A stretch of 64,000 nt of DNA from UBA1783 sp033808805 (GCA_033808805.1 JAPXMY010000011.1:1-64000); one strand, 5' to 3'. Shown: positions 42,384 through 52,547, counted from the first letter of the stretch. Numbers and translations: made by a program. The notes: a model not told the origin generated them from the letters alone.

Positions 42384-43421
42384 TCAATCCTTCAATTTCA
42401 ATTCAATCAATTTATTTATTAATTCCTTATAGCCAATGCCTGCTGCTTTAAACATTGCTGGATATAAAGAGTGCGAAGTAAAGCCAGGAATTGTATTAAC
42501 CTCATTGAAAATCAATCCTTTAGATGAGTTGAAAAAATCAACTCTGGCTAAGACATCACATTCCAGTATATTAGCAATCTTAAGACCTAATCTATTTACT
42601 TCCTGTTGTACTTCTTTAGAAATACTTTTAGCTGGGACATAGATTTTTGTCTTATAGCCATCATATTTTTCTGCATATCCATACATCTCTGTTTCAACAA
42701 CAACTTCATAGACTTCTCCCGTTGTATCTGTTCCTAAAACTCCACAGCCAACTTCTGTACCATCAATTAATTCTTCTAACAGGATTTTATCATCATAAGA
42801 AAAAGCATCGTCAACATATTTAACAAAATCATCATAATCTTTAATTTTATGAGCCCCAAAAGAAGATCCTTCTCTGGCTGGTTTTACATAACATGGCAAA
42901 TGTAATTTTTCTTCAGCTTCTTTAAACATTTCTTCATAACAAGGACAGCTGTCTTTTTTATAGACAAGATATTCAGCCATTTTTATACCCGCATCTTCAC
43001 AGATAATATGAGTGAATTCCTTATCCATGGCAATAGCGCAGCTTGTCATATTAGTAGAAATGCAAGGTATTCCACTTAAATAACATAAACCTTGAATTGA
43101 GCCATCTTCACCATATTTACCATGTAAAATGGGAAATATAGCATCCACTCTATCAATTTTTTGAGTTTTTAAATTATAAAAGCCATGATGAATATTGCTG
43201 GCAGATAAAATTACTTCCTGGTTATTTTCATCTTCCTGCCATTTTCCGCTTTCAATTTTATCAACACTTCCTGTGTAGTGATACCATTTGCCATCAGTGG
43301 TAATACCTACCATATATTTGGTATATTTTTCATCAAGATTATTTAAAACAGATGCTGCAGACATCAGTGAAACAGGATGTTCACTTGATTGTCCACCAAA
43401 TAATACCGCAATTACACTCAT
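42384..43421 (-). CDS. ddl: D-alanine--D-alanine ligase
   Basis: A 345-residue ATP-grasp ligase. It has VLFGGQSSEHPVSLMSA at the N-terminus, HGKYGEDGSIQGLCYLSGIP, CYVKPAREGSSFGAHKI and LARVDFFNSSKGLIFNEVNTIPGFT (metal-binding Asp, Glu and Asn). It produces the D-Ala-D-Ala dipeptide used by MurF next door. GGAGGATTAATT precedes the start, two bases after the murF stop, so murF-ddl-alr is a tight operon. Confidence 0.96.
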   Translation of the reverse strand: MSVIAVLFGGQSSEHPVSLMSAASVLNNLDEKYTKYMVGITTDGKWYHYTGSVDKIESGKWQEDENNQEVILSASNIHHGFYNLKTQKIDRVDAIFPILHGKYGEDGSIQGLCYLSGIPCISTNMTSCAIAMDKEFTHIICEDAGIKMAEYLVYKKDSCPCYEEMFKEAEEKLHLPCYVKPAREGSSFGAHKIKDYDDFVKYVDDAFSYDDKILLEELIDGTEVGCGVLGTDTTGEVYEVVVETEMYGYAEKYDGYKTKIYVPAKSISKEVQQEVNRLGLKIANILECDVLARVDFFNSSKGLIFNEVNTIPGFTSHSLYPAMFKAAGIGYKELINKLIELKLKD

Positions 43422-43423
43422 AA

Positions 43424-44791
43424 TTAATCCTCCAGTTTTTCTATCAGACCAGCAAACTTCATACCATTGCTGGCTTTAAAGAAAATCACATTTCCTTTTG
43501 TTAAATATTGTCTAATTTCATCAGCAGTTTCTAAGGCACTGTTGTAATGCTTGCAGTAAATATTGTCTTCTTTTAGCTTTTCATATAAAGCTTTCATCTG
43601 CTGACCAACAAGATATATCTTATCAAACATCCTGAAATCTATCAAATTAGCCATATTGGCATGTAAATATAAAGAATTTTCACCCAATTCCAGAATATCA
43701 CCAATAACAACAATCTTCTTATATTTATCGCTATAGTCAATAACTGTTTCTAAAGAAGCAGCCAGTGATGATGGATTTGAATTGTAGGTATCATCAATAA
43801 TAACCGCTTCATTAATCATCTTAACCTGCATTCTATGAGGCGTCAGTTCTATTTTATCAAATCCTTTTTGAATTTCTTCAATACTTAAACCTGATCTTTC
43901 CCCAATTCCTATAGCTGCAATTCCATTTAAAACCTGATGTCTTCCCAAAATTGGCAGATGAAAGGTTGTTTCTGGGTGGTGTTGGACAATAAAATTGGTA
44001 TATTTATCTTCAATAGAATATTCTAAAGCCATAATATCACTTGCTTTTTCAAAACCATAGGAAATAATCTGATTGTCAGATAGCCCCATCTTTTTAAGCT
44101 GGTCTTTAACACCATAGGCATCATAAGCATAATAGCAGCAACCATCCTTTTTCAGACGAGAGTTAATCCAGCATTTTTGTTCAACAATATTATCAAGTGT
44201 CAAAAATTGCTGGACATGAGCTAAACCGATACTGGTAATCACTGTAATATCTGGCTCTACCATATTTACCAGCATTTCCATGATTCCAAAATCATCAATC
44301 CCCATTTCAATAACAGCACATTCAACATCATCATCCATATTAATTAAAGTTATCGGAACTCCAAGTTTGTTGTTGTAGTTACCTATTGTTTTAAAAGTGC
44401 GATACTTTGTAGACAGTACAGCAGCCACAATATCCTTGGTTGATGTTTTGCCTGAAGAACCAGTAATACCAATAAACTTACAATCTAAGGTTAAGCGATA
44501 ATACCTTGCTAAAGTCTGCAAAGCAGCCAGAACATCATCAACAACAATCAGATTACCTTCAGGTTTTTTCAGCTGGCAATCCTTTTGCCAGAAACTGGCC
44601 TTTATACCTTGAGCAAATAAATCCTCAACAAAAAGATGACCATCAGTATTAGCACCCTTAAATGGCGCAAACATCTGATCTTCTTTCAATAGCCTGGAAT
44701 CATAATGTACTCCTTTGATTATCTGCTGCCCATCACCAATTAATTCTCCATCAACAATTTGAGCTATCTTTTTTAAACTATAATTAATCAT
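43424..44791 (-). CDS. murF: UDP-MurNAc-tripeptide--D-alanyl-D-alanine ligase MurF
   Basis: A 455-residue Mur ligase. It has P-loop GITGSSGKTSTKDI near residue 113, VIEMGIDDFGIMEMLVNMVEPDITVITSIGLAH in the central domain and IDDTYNSNPSSLAASLE in the C-terminal domain. It adds D-Ala-D-Ala to the UDP-MurNAc peptide in the cytoplasm. The start has AAAGGA. A terminator-like hairpin separates it from glmM upstream. Confidence 0.96.
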   Translation of the reverse strand: MINYSLKKIAQIVDGELIGDGQQIIKGVHYDSRLLKEDQMFAPFKGANTDGHLFVEDLFAQGIKASFWQKDCQLKKPEGNLIVVDDVLAALQTLARYYRLTLDCKFIGITGSSGKTSTKDIVAAVLSTKYRTFKTIGNYNNKLGVPITLINMDDDVECAVIEMGIDDFGIMEMLVNMVEPDITVITSIGLAHVQQFLTLDNIVEQKCWINSRLKKDGCCYYAYDAYGVKDQLKKMGLSDNQIISYGFEKASDIMALEYSIEDKYTNFIVQHHPETTFHLPILGRHQVLNGIAAIGIGERSGLSIEEIQKGFDKIELTPHRMQVKMINEAVIIDDTYNSNPSSLAASLETVIDYSDKYKKIVVIGDILELGENSLYLHANMANLIDFRMFDKIYLVGQQMKALYEKLKEDNIYCKHYNSALETADEIRQYLTKGNVIFFKASNGMKFAGLIEKLED

Positions 44792-44811
44792 AAAAGATTC
44801 CTTTCAACAAG

Positions 44812-44833
44812 AAAAAGCACTAATAGTAGTGCT
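44812..44833 (-). terminator. Terminator between glmM and murF
   Basis: Seven-base stem agcacta/tagtgct (44816-44822 with 44827-44833) followed by a T-run on the minus strand, two bases past the glmM stop. It probably ends the cdaA-cdaR-glmM transcript or attenuates into murF. Confidence 0.7.
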
Positions 44834-44834
44834 A

Positions 44835-46160
44835 TTACATATTTTTACTCTTGATAAAATCAACCATTTCCGTCACATATTTATGACAGATTTCATCAGT
44901 TGTTGCTTCAACCATCACTCTTACAAGCGGTTCAGTTCCACTTGCTCTGACTAAAACTCTTCCTTCACCATGTAGAATTTCTTTTATTTCCTCACATTTA
45001 GCAATAACTTCCCTGTCTCTTACACAAGCTTCCTTATCTTTGACAGGAACATTGACTAAAAGTTGAGGATAGATGAATAAATCATCAGTCAACTCATTTA
45101 GAGTTTTATTTTCTTCTATCATAACATTGAGTATTTCCAATGTTGTCAGCAAGCCATCTCCAGTAGATGCATGTTCAGAAAAAATAATATGTCCAGACTG
45201 TTCCCCGCCCAGAATATAACCATTTTCAGACATACTTTGATAGACATATTTATCACCTACTTCAGTTTCTTCATAACCGATATTTAACTGATCCAGTTTT
45301 TTAAATAAGCCTAGATTGGCCATTTTGGTAGTAACAATCTTATTTCCTTTCAGTCTGCCATTTTTAGCTAAATACTTGCCACAGCAATATAAAATCTTAT
45401 CGCCATCAACTACTGTGCCATCAGCTGCTACAGCGATTACTCTATCAGCATCACCATCATAACTGAAGCCACAGTCATAATTACCTTTTTTTATAGCTTC
45501 AACTAAAACCTCTATATGAGTTGAACCACAACCTCTATTGATATTAACTCCATTTGGTTGATTGTTAATTGCTTCAATCTGGCAGTTTAAATTCTTCAAT
45601 ACCTTTTCAGCAGTAAAGCTTGCTGAACCATTTGAACAGTCAATTAAAATTTTATATTTGGATAAATCAATTGGGTACTCTTTTTTTAAATAATCAAGAT
45701 AAACTTCAATACCTTCCTGATAATCAAAAACCTGTCCAATTTCTTCTTCAACGGCGTATGGTAACTCTTTTTTACCATACATATACTTTTCAATACTTTT
45801 TTCTATATTGCTGTCTATTTTTGTACCCTGGCCAGAGATTATCTTGATACCATTATCATAATATGGATTATGAGAGGCTGAAATCATCAGCCCACAGTCA
45901 AATCCCTTGTTTCTTACTAAATATACCAAGCTTGGTGTTGAACATACCTTTAAAAGATAGACATCACAACCACCAGCTGTTAACCCTGCTGCCAAAGCAC
46001 TTTCAAACATCGTCCCAGAAAGACGAGTATCTCTGCCAATTAAGGCTTTACCATTATTAAAACGATTACCTATATATCTACCGATGCGATAAGCCATATC
46101 GACGGTTAAATTTTCATTAGCTCTTCCTCTAATTCCATCTGTTCCAAAACGAATCTTCAT
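44835..46160 (-). CDS. glmM: Phosphoglucosamine mutase GlmM
   Basis: A 441-residue enzyme that interconverts GlcN-6-P and GlcN-1-P for UDP-GlcNAc synthesis. It has FGTDGIRGRANENLT at the N-terminus, active-site MISASHNPYYDNGIK with the phosphoserine near residue 100, metal loop YDGDADRVI, sugar loop GGEQSGHIIF and phosphate loop RASGTEPLVRV. Third gene of the conserved cdaA-cdaR-glmM cluster, in which c-di-AMP synthesis and GlmM activity are linked. Confidence 0.97.
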   Translation of the reverse strand: MKIRFGTDGIRGRANENLTVDMAYRIGRYIGNRFNNGKALIGRDTRLSGTMFESALAAGLTAGGCDVYLLKVCSTPSLVYLVRNKGFDCGLMISASHNPYYDNGIKIISGQGTKIDSNIEKSIEKYMYGKKELPYAVEEEIGQVFDYQEGIEVYLDYLKKEYPIDLSKYKILIDCSNGSASFTAEKVLKNLNCQIEAINNQPNGVNINRGCGSTHIEVLVEAIKKGNYDCGFSYDGDADRVIAVAADGTVVDGDKILYCCGKYLAKNGRLKGNKIVTTKMANLGLFKKLDQLNIGYEETEVGDKYVYQSMSENGYILGGEQSGHIIFSEHASTGDGLLTTLEILNVMIEENKTLNELTDDLFIYPQLLVNVPVKDKEACVRDREVIAKCEEIKEILHGEGRVLVRASGTEPLVRVMVEATTDEICHKYVTEMVDFIKSKNM

Positions 46161-46170
46161 CTTATCCCCT

Positions 46171-47541
46171 CTATTCAGATATTTCTACCTGAACATACTT
46201 TCTACCATCTTCAATTGCATAGGTTACAAAAATATTTTCACCATAAACAACAATTGGAACTTCTTGCACACCAACTACTACATTACTCAAATCAATCGTA
46301 ACAAAGATATCCTCGGAAGTAATTGCTTCAATGTTTCGAAGTGTTCCTGTGACAATTACATTAACCAGCGCATCACTGTCATTAACTAATTTAGGCTTAT
46401 ACTTAGGATCAACATTTTCCCAAGCCACCTTGACTCCTGTTATGACTTTGCTGGTAACCTTATCGATGGTTATCTTCATATTTACTTTGGTGATATCCAT
46501 CTTCATAACTCCACTTGGCATTGTCAAGGTAGTTGAAATGTCAGTATTTTTGGTTATTGATGAAACATCCAGATCGATATAGACAGCATCAATCATAGCC
46601 AATATATCAACAGGTGCTGAAATAGTTACAATTGAATTATCTAAAGCAATTTCATCGATAGCATAGCCTTCAATCAGCTTACCTATTGGTCTGACAACTA
46701 TTGGCACCTGCTTGGTAGGTTGGGTTACAGTAACGTGAACCGTAACTACATTAGGGATGATATCACAATCTACAATTAAACCATTATTGTCATAAGCAAC
46801 AATTTGTGCTTCTCGGGTAAAGTTGGCATCAACATCAGTAACATCGATCAGTGCTTTAACAAAAGCAATTGAGTTGATAGTATCCTGTGAAGCTCTGATC
46901 AAAACCTCTGTAGTATCAAAAGTCGCACTAGAGAGAATAAAGGCAGGATCCATCTTGTTTTTATTGATATATTCATATGAAATATTATATTTCGTGGTTA
47001 TTTTCTTTTTAATAGTAACAGTTACTCTTGGTGTATCTAAAATATTAACTGACAAATCACTGCTGAAATTAGTTGGAGTCAGTTTAATCTGATATGTACC
47101 TTCTGTTAATCCTGATAAATCCGCAGTAACGGCAGTGTTTAATTTTCCTTTCTGCAAGGAAATATCACTGATTGCTCCTGAAATCATGACATTGACAGTA
47201 TCAGGAATTCCACTGATTTCATATATTTCAGAATTATAGATTATCTTAACCGGTATATCAGTTAAGGTAGCTGATTGAGTTACACCAAAGGTATCATTAG
47301 CTGACATATTAACTGAAACATACATAATAATCGCCATGCCTAAAGCAATGATTTTTGAAAGCCTTTTACTGAAAAAAGCTTTAGTCAGCAAAGAAGATAC
47401 CCATCTGAAAAAATAGATGAAGGCATTTTCTAAAGAAGCATATGTTCTAGCCACCTTTTTAGAGTTTGCAGCAATCTTTTGAGCTATCTCTAACTTATCT
47501 TTTGGATTTGGATTTGGGCTTAAATTATCTTTTTTAGACAT
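46171..47541 (-). CDS. cdaR: CdaR, YbbR-domain regulator of the c-di-AMP synthase
   Basis: A 456-residue protein. A cytoplasmic N-terminal part with NPNPNPKDKL-like composition is followed by one membrane helix near residue 55-75 and about four extracellular YbbR-type domains (repeats with VPVxxxG and VTVTIKKK-like strands). In other Bacillota CdaR binds CdaA and modulates c-di-AMP production. The start at 47541 (MSKKDN) has GGAGGT eight bases upstream. It overlaps the end of cdaA by eight bases. Confidence 0.9.
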   Translation of the reverse strand: MSKKDNLSPNPNPKDKLEIAQKIAANSKKVARTYASLENAFIYFFRWVSSLLTKAFFSKRLSKIIALGMAIIMYVSVNMSANDTFGVTQSATLTDIPVKIIYNSEIYEISGIPDTVNVMISGAISDISLQKGKLNTAVTADLSGLTEGTYQIKLTPTNFSSDLSVNILDTPRVTVTIKKKITTKYNISYEYINKNKMDPAFILSSATFDTTEVLIRASQDTINSIAFVKALIDVTDVDANFTREAQIVAYDNNGLIVDCDIIPNVVTVHVTVTQPTKQVPIVVRPIGKLIEGYAIDEIALDNSIVTISAPVDILAMIDAVYIDLDVSSITKNTDISTTLTMPSGVMKMDITKVNMKITIDKVTSKVITGVKVAWENVDPKYKPKLVNDSDALVNVIVTGTLRNIEAITSEDIFVTIDLSNVVVGVQEVPIVVYGENIFVTYAIEDGRKYVQVEISE

Positions 47542-48727
47542 TTTCATTACCTCCTTCTTCAGAAGTTTTTTCTATCTTATCTGTTCCAGTAGTAACACTG
47601 GTAGTTTTGATTACATTCATCGTTCCTGTATTTGAGCTGGTATCTTTTGGTACAGCCACTTTTCTGACAGTAACATTTTCATCAACAGTATTCTCTGCCA
47701 AGGTCGAAGAAATAACACTCTCTACCAGTTTCTTTGGAGGTTCAACTTCATTATAATCTTCTTCTTCAAAATCGATTGTTTTAAAACTGATGGTGTTGAA
47801 ATTTTTCATTTCATGAGCATCCATCTTGTTCAATTGATTTTCAATTTCAATATCCTGATCCAACTTTTCAAACTCTCTTTCAAATTTATTTACCAGATCA
47901 TCGATTGAAACCGAGACATTACTTGTTCTTGGTCTGCTTTCAGCAGATATATTTTCCTTATTTAAAACAATACGCTCTAAATAAGATCTTAATCTTTTTT
48001 CATTCATTTGAATCAATTTTCCCTGTTCAGCTACTGAGACTCTTCCTGTTTCTTCAGAAACAACAATCGTAACAGCATCACTTATTTCACTGATGCCAAT
48101 AGCTGCCCTGTGTCTTGCCCCATATTTAGCTGGCAAGTCCATAGTTGTTGGTGGGAAATATGCTGATGCGCATGATAATTTATCACCCTGAATAATTACA
48201 GCCCCATCATGAAGCGGAGTTGTAGTCATAAAAATCGAACAGATTAACTCTGCACTGACTAATGAATTCATTCTGATTCCAGTATTGACATAATCTTCCA
48301 GTGAATGAGCCTGTTCCAAGGTAATCAAGGCACCAGTTTTACTGGCCGTCAGATTAGCTGTAGCGGCCATCAGTTCATCAATTAAAGATTCTTTTTCAGT
48401 TGATGTTAAAGTGGCAATTCTAGCCAGGGCATTGCTTTTTCCTAATCTTTCTAAAATTGATCTAATCTCAGGTTGGAAAATAACGATAATAGCTAAAAAC
48501 CCCCAAGAAACAATATTATCTGCTAACCAGGCAATGGTAGTAAGTCCTAAAAGTTTGGAAACTGATTGGACAATGATAATTAATAAAATTCCTTGGAAAA
48601 TCTGTATTGTTTTCTGATTTGTTCTGACAACCTTGATAAGATAGTTTAAAACAATCCATACTGCTAAAATATCTATTCCGACTTGTAGATAATGTATTAT
48701 TGATTCATAGGTTAATGATATATGCAT
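47534..48727 (-). CDS. cdaA: Diadenylate cyclase CdaA with long acidic C-terminal tail
   Basis: A 397-residue protein. Three membrane helices lie within residues 1-75. The DAC domain follows with the DGA motif (LHDGAVIIQGDKL) and RHR motif (GARHRAAIGISE) near residues 175-215, both needed to make c-di-AMP from two ATP. Typical CdaA ends near residue 270. Here about 125 more residues follow, rich in E, D, T and V and without recognised domain. The start at 48727 (MHISLTYES) has GAAGGTG upstream. First gene of cdaA-cdaR-glmM. Confidence 0.93.
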   Translation of the reverse strand: MHISLTYESIIHYLQVGIDILAVWIVLNYLIKVVRTNQKTIQIFQGILLIIIVQSVSKLLGLTTIAWLADNIVSWGFLAIIVIFQPEIRSILERLGKSNALARIATLTSTEKESLIDELMAATANLTASKTGALITLEQAHSLEDYVNTGIRMNSLVSAELICSIFMTTTPLHDGAVIIQGDKLSCASAYFPPTTMDLPAKYGARHRAAIGISEISDAVTIVVSEETGRVSVAEQGKLIQMNEKRLRSYLERIVLNKENISAESRPRTSNVSVSIDDLVNKFEREFEKLDQDIEIENQLNKMDAHEMKNFNTISFKTIDFEEEDYNEVEPPKKLVESVISSTLAENTVDENVTVRKVAVPKDTSSNTGTMNVIKTTSVTTGTDKIEKTSEEGGNENV

Positions 48728-48905
48728 TTCTACACCTTCTCTCTTCTCTCTTATTATTTTCAATTAATTATATCATATTTGATTATCAGTTTATAGCACT
48801 ACCAAAACAGTGTTAGCCACTGATACTCATATATATTATACTATTTTTTAGACAACTACAAATTGAAAATGATATAGTTTATAATATAAATAAAGGTGTG
48901 AAAAT

Positions 48906-50075
48906 ATGGAAAATAAAGTTGAACTTATAAAAATAGACTATCAGGGTAAAACAATAACTCTGATCCCCACCGCTCATGTATCAAAAGAAAGTGCTGATCT
49001 GACAAGAGAAACTATTGATGCTATTAAACCAGATAGTATCTGTATTGAATTAGATAATGATAGATATAATTCTTTAATTGACCCTGTCAATTACCGTAAT
49101 ACTGATATAAGTAAGATTATCAAGGAAAAAAAGGTCTTTATGATGCTGGTCAATGTCATCTTATCTAATTTTCAAAAAAAGATAGCTCAACAGCTGGGAT
49201 CAAAAAGCGGCCAGGAGATGTTGGTAGGAATTGAAAAAGCTAAGGAGCTGAATGCTCATTTAGTTTTAGCTGATAGAAATGTCTCAATAACCTTTAAAAG
49301 GATTTGGGCCAATCTAAGTGTTGCTGATAAATTTAAACTTGTTACTTTATTATTGACTTCTGTTTTGGAAGATGAAGAAATAACTGAGGAGGATTTAAAG
49401 TCCCTTCAGCAGAAAGATATGCTTACTGCTGCACTGGATGAAGTAAGCAAAGAATTCCCTAACATCACTGAAGTTCTGGTTGATGAAAGAGATAAATACC
49501 TGGCTCATAAAATAAAAAATGCTCCAGGGAAAAATATAGTTGCTATTTTAGGTGCAGCTCATACGATAAATATTCCTAAATATATCCCTATGGACTATGA
49601 TATTGCTCAATATGATGTTGTTCCTGAAAAGAAAAAGTCCAGTAAAATAGTTGGTTGGATTATTCCAGTAATTATTGTTTCCTTAATATTAACAAGTTTT
49701 AAACTCAATACATCAATCGGCTTTCAACAGCTTAAAAGTTGGATTTTAATTAACGGTTCTCTCAGTGCTTTAGGAGTCTTAATCTGTCGCGGAAACATTT
49801 TATCAATGATAACCGCCTTTCTGGCAGCCCCTATCACCTCACTGAATCCTCTTTTAGCGGCAGGCTGGTTTGCTGGACTGGTAGAAGCAAAAATCTTAAA
49901 ACCCACAGTTGCTGATTTTGATAATCTGTCTAATGATTTAAATACCTTTAAGGGCTTTGTGACCAATAGGGTTACTCGAATCTTGCTAGTGGTAGTTTTT
50001 GCCAACTTAGGCAGTACCATTGGAACTTTTGTCAGTGGTTTAAATATTGTAAAAGCTATCTTTAATCTAATATAA
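48906..50075 (+). CDS. TraB/PrgY-family membrane protein
   Basis: A 389-residue protein of the TraB family. LIPTAHVSKESADLTRETIDAIKPDSICIELDNDRYNSL near the N-terminus and AILGAAHTINIPKYI near residue 215 hold the conserved His/Glu residues, related to erythromycin-esterase/Tiki-type folds. The last 150 residues contain three or four membrane segments. In enterococci PrgY-type proteins block peptide pheromone, but most family members have unknown substrates. AAAGGTG precedes the start. First of three plus-strand genes. Confidence 0.88.
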   Translation: MENKVELIKIDYQGKTITLIPTAHVSKESADLTRETIDAIKPDSICIELDNDRYNSLIDPVNYRNTDISKIIKEKKVFMMLVNVILSNFQKKIAQQLGSKSGQEMLVGIEKAKELNAHLVLADRNVSITFKRIWANLSVADKFKLVTLLLTSVLEDEEITEEDLKSLQQKDMLTAALDEVSKEFPNITEVLVDERDKYLAHKIKNAPGKNIVAILGAAHTINIPKYIPMDYDIAQYDVVPEKKKSSKIVGWIIPVIIVSLILTSFKLNTSIGFQQLKSWILINGSLSALGVLICRGNILSMITAFLAAPITSLNPLLAAGWFAGLVEAKILKPTVADFDNLSNDLNTFKGFVTNRVTRILLVVVFANLGSTIGTFVSGLNIVKAIFNLI

Positions 50076-50086
50076 AGGAGAAAAGC

Positions 50087-51352
50087 ATGAAACAAAGAGT
50101 TAAGGATTACATAAAATCTAATAAAGAAGAAATTATCGCCTTAGGAGAAAAACTTTTCAATTGTCCTGAATTGGGATTTAAGGAGTTTAAAACCAAAGAA
50201 ATCATCATTGAATATTTAAGTAAACACAACCTTAAGGTCGAAAAGGAGTTTTTTGAAACTGGTTTTTCCGTTTCTATTGGTAGTGGTAAGCCTCATATTG
50301 GCTTGATTGCGGAATTAGATGCTATCCCTACTGTCGGCCATCCAAATGCCAGTAAGACCGATAATGCCGCTCACTCTTGTGGACATAGTACCCAGATAGC
50401 AATCATGCTGGCGGCTTTAGATAGTTTAAATCAGCAGATTGATAAATTAAAAGGTAAAGTTACTTTATTTTTTACTCCGGCAGAAGAATTTACTGATGTC
50501 GAATATCGCAAAAAATTAATCAAGGAAGGTAAAATCAAATATTTGTCTGGCAAAAAGAATATGCTGGTAGATAAACTCTTTGATGATTGTGATCTGTTCA
50601 TTCATCTGCATAGCTCAGGCAGCAGTAATTATCGTTTTTCTGTCAATTCAACCCTGGCTGGTTTCATCTATAAAAAAATCACCTTTGTTGGAAAGGGAGC
50701 CCATGCAGCTGTCTGCCCTGATGAAGGTATTAATGCCTTAAATATCTGTTCTCTATTTTTAAATGCCATCAACATGTTAAGAGAAACCTATAAAGAAGAA
50801 GATATGGTCAGAGTTCATGGTATCATTGCCAAAGGCGGAGATACAGTTAATTCCATACCAGAAGAAGTTGCCTATGAATGCTACATTAGAAGCATCAATC
50901 CGAATTACTTATTAGAATTAAATAAAAAAATCACCAATGCAGCCGTCCACTGCAGCCAAGCACTTGGTGGAACCTGTATCATTGAAGATATTCCAGGCTA
51001 CCTACCATTTATTCCAAGCAAGCCACTTAGTGAAGTGATTTACAGAAATATGTTGGACTATACTGATAAAGACAATATCAGATGGAATGAAAAGAGTGTG
51101 GCTGCTGGTGATGTTGGTGATATGAGCGTGTTTAAACCAGTTACTCAATATGGCTATACCGGTTTTAAAGGAAGAGTACACGGTAATAACCTGCAGATTG
51201 CTGATCCAGATGAAGTTTATATTGTACAAGCTGAAATTGTGGCCAGCAGTGTTATTGATTTGCTGACTGAAAGTACATTGGTTGATACTATCGTTAACAG
51301 TTTTGAACCCAAAATGACTTATCAGCAATATTTAGATTACTTAAATAAATAA
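50087..51352 (+). CDS. M20-family amidohydrolase (N-acyl amino acid or aminoacyl hydrolase)
   Basis: A 421-residue protein. FNCPELGFKEFKTKEIIIEYL, IAELDAIPTVGHP and AAHSCGHSTQIAIMLAALD are typical of the M20D amidohydrolases (carboxypeptidase/aminoacylase). FFTPAEEFTDVEYRKKL gives the catalytic Glu pair. A dimerisation domain (GKGAHAAVCPDEGINALN) is present. Substrates are probably N-acyl or peptide amides. AAAGGAG precedes the start, 11 bases after the TraB gene. Cytoplasmic. Confidence 0.9.
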   Translation: MKQRVKDYIKSNKEEIIALGEKLFNCPELGFKEFKTKEIIIEYLSKHNLKVEKEFFETGFSVSIGSGKPHIGLIAELDAIPTVGHPNASKTDNAAHSCGHSTQIAIMLAALDSLNQQIDKLKGKVTLFFTPAEEFTDVEYRKKLIKEGKIKYLSGKKNMLVDKLFDDCDLFIHLHSSGSSNYRFSVNSTLAGFIYKKITFVGKGAHAAVCPDEGINALNICSLFLNAINMLRETYKEEDMVRVHGIIAKGGDTVNSIPEEVAYECYIRSINPNYLLELNKKITNAAVHCSQALGGTCIIEDIPGYLPFIPSKPLSEVIYRNMLDYTDKDNIRWNEKSVAAGDVGDMSVFKPVTQYGYTGFKGRVHGNNLQIADPDEVYIVQAEIVASSVIDLLTESTLVDTIVNSFEPKMTYQQYLDYLNK

Positions 51353-51378
51353 CAATGGTTTTTTCTATTGTTATTTTT
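51347..51378 (+). terminator. Hairpin with T-run between the M20 and SIS genes
   Basis: Ten-base stem aaataacaat/attgttattt (51347-51356 with 51367-51376) followed by TT. It overlaps the M20 stop codon and may only partly terminate. Confidence 0.65.
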
Positions 51379-51397
51379 AATATTAGGAGGATATTTT

Positions 51398-52519
51398 ATG
51401 AATGAAATTACTATGTTGGATTATATCAAAGAAACCCCTGAAACAGTAAACAGGATTATTGAAAACAGCTATAAATTTACTAAAGCATTGGTCGATAACT
51501 ATATCGATAATGATTACCAGGGTGTAGCGCTGATTGCCTGTGGATCCAGTTACAATGGCTGTTTAATGGCTCGATATTTTATTAGAGAAGTATTAAACTG
51601 TGAATGCAAATTAATCACTCCGTTTACATTTTGTTATCACGAATACAAACTGCATGACAAAATGATGAAAATCGCTGTCTCTCAATCGGGATGTTCAACA
51701 AACATCTTAGATTGTTTAAAGAAACTGAAAAATGATGGTCAACAAACTATTTCTTTAACTGCCAGAGATGATTGCGATGCTAGAGAATTGAGTGATTTAC
51801 TGGTTAACTGGCAAGCTGGAGAAGAAAAAATAGGCTTTGTGACTAAAGGAGTTATCTCTTTAGCCGCTTTTCTAATGTCGTTTGCTTTAGAAGCAGCTTT
51901 AAGAAAAGAAACTATAACTGAAGAAAAATATCATTACTACAAAAATCAGATGTTTTTGGCCATGGAAATTCATCCAGAAATGGTAAATAACAGTACCAGA
52001 ATATTTGAAGAAAACATTGATGACTTTACCAACAATTCCAGAGTATATCTGATCAGCAGTGGACCAAATCTGGGCACAGCTACTGAAGGAGGATTAAAGA
52101 TTTCTGAAACAAGCTGTATCAGTGCTCTAACATTTGAAGTTGAAGAATACCTGCACGGTCCAATATATGCTCTGGGACCTGATGCACTGTGTCTGTTTAT
52201 TGACAATAACGATTCCTTCTCTTCAGAAAGAATCGTTGAAGTTGCTGTTGCCAACAATATTGTCAGTAAAAAGACTTATACTGTCTCTAACAGTAAGAAA
52301 TTAGATGATAGCAAAGCTATCAGAACAGGCAGACAGACTGACCCACTGGTTTCACCTCTTTATAAACTTGCTGCTTTACAGGTATTTTCTTATCTGATGA
52401 CTGAAAATACTAATAGGTATATTCCTCATCCAAATATTAAGGAATTTAGAAACTCCAATGTAGTAGTCAGTAAAAGTCGAAGTGATTTATACTTGGATTT
52501 ACAAAGAAATAAATCATAA
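51398..52519 (+). CDS. SIS-domain sugar-phosphate isomerase/deglycase-like protein
   Basis: A 373-residue protein with two SIS domains. ALIACGSSYNGCLMARYF near residue 40 and KIAVSQSGCSTNILDCLKKL near residue 95 form the first. The second has VYLISSGPNLGTATEGGLKISETSC and EEYLHGPIYALGPDAL, the same layout as the isomerase half of GlmS and of AgaS/FrlB-type enzymes. The glutaminase domain is absent. Substrate unknown; perhaps an amino sugar or fructosamine phosphate. TAGGAGG precedes the start. Confidence 0.87.
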   Translation: MNEITMLDYIKETPETVNRIIENSYKFTKALVDNYIDNDYQGVALIACGSSYNGCLMARYFIREVLNCECKLITPFTFCYHEYKLHDKMMKIAVSQSGCSTNILDCLKKLKNDGQQTISLTARDDCDARELSDLLVNWQAGEEKIGFVTKGVISLAAFLMSFALEAALRKETITEEKYHYYKNQMFLAMEIHPEMVNNSTRIFEENIDDFTNNSRVYLISSGPNLGTATEGGLKISETSCISALTFEVEEYLHGPIYALGPDALCLFIDNNDSFSSERIVEVAVANNIVSKKTYTVSNSKKLDDSKAIRTGRQTDPLVSPLYKLAALQVFSYLMTENTNRYIPHPNIKEFRNSNVVVSKSRSDLYLDLQRNKS

Positions 52520-52547
52520 AAATAAAGGACCGCAGTCCTTTATTTTA
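52518..52547. terminator. Bidirectional terminator between the SIS gene and luxS
   Basis: Strong stem aaaataaaggac/gtcctttatttt with loop cgca (within 52518-52547), T-rich on both sides; it overlaps the luxS stop codon at 52545. Confidence 0.85.

Noticed and set aside
48810..48824. Inverted repeat CAGTG-N5-CACTG between cdaA and the TraB gene
   Set aside because: Only five-base arms and no alignment with promoter elements; not enough to call an operator.
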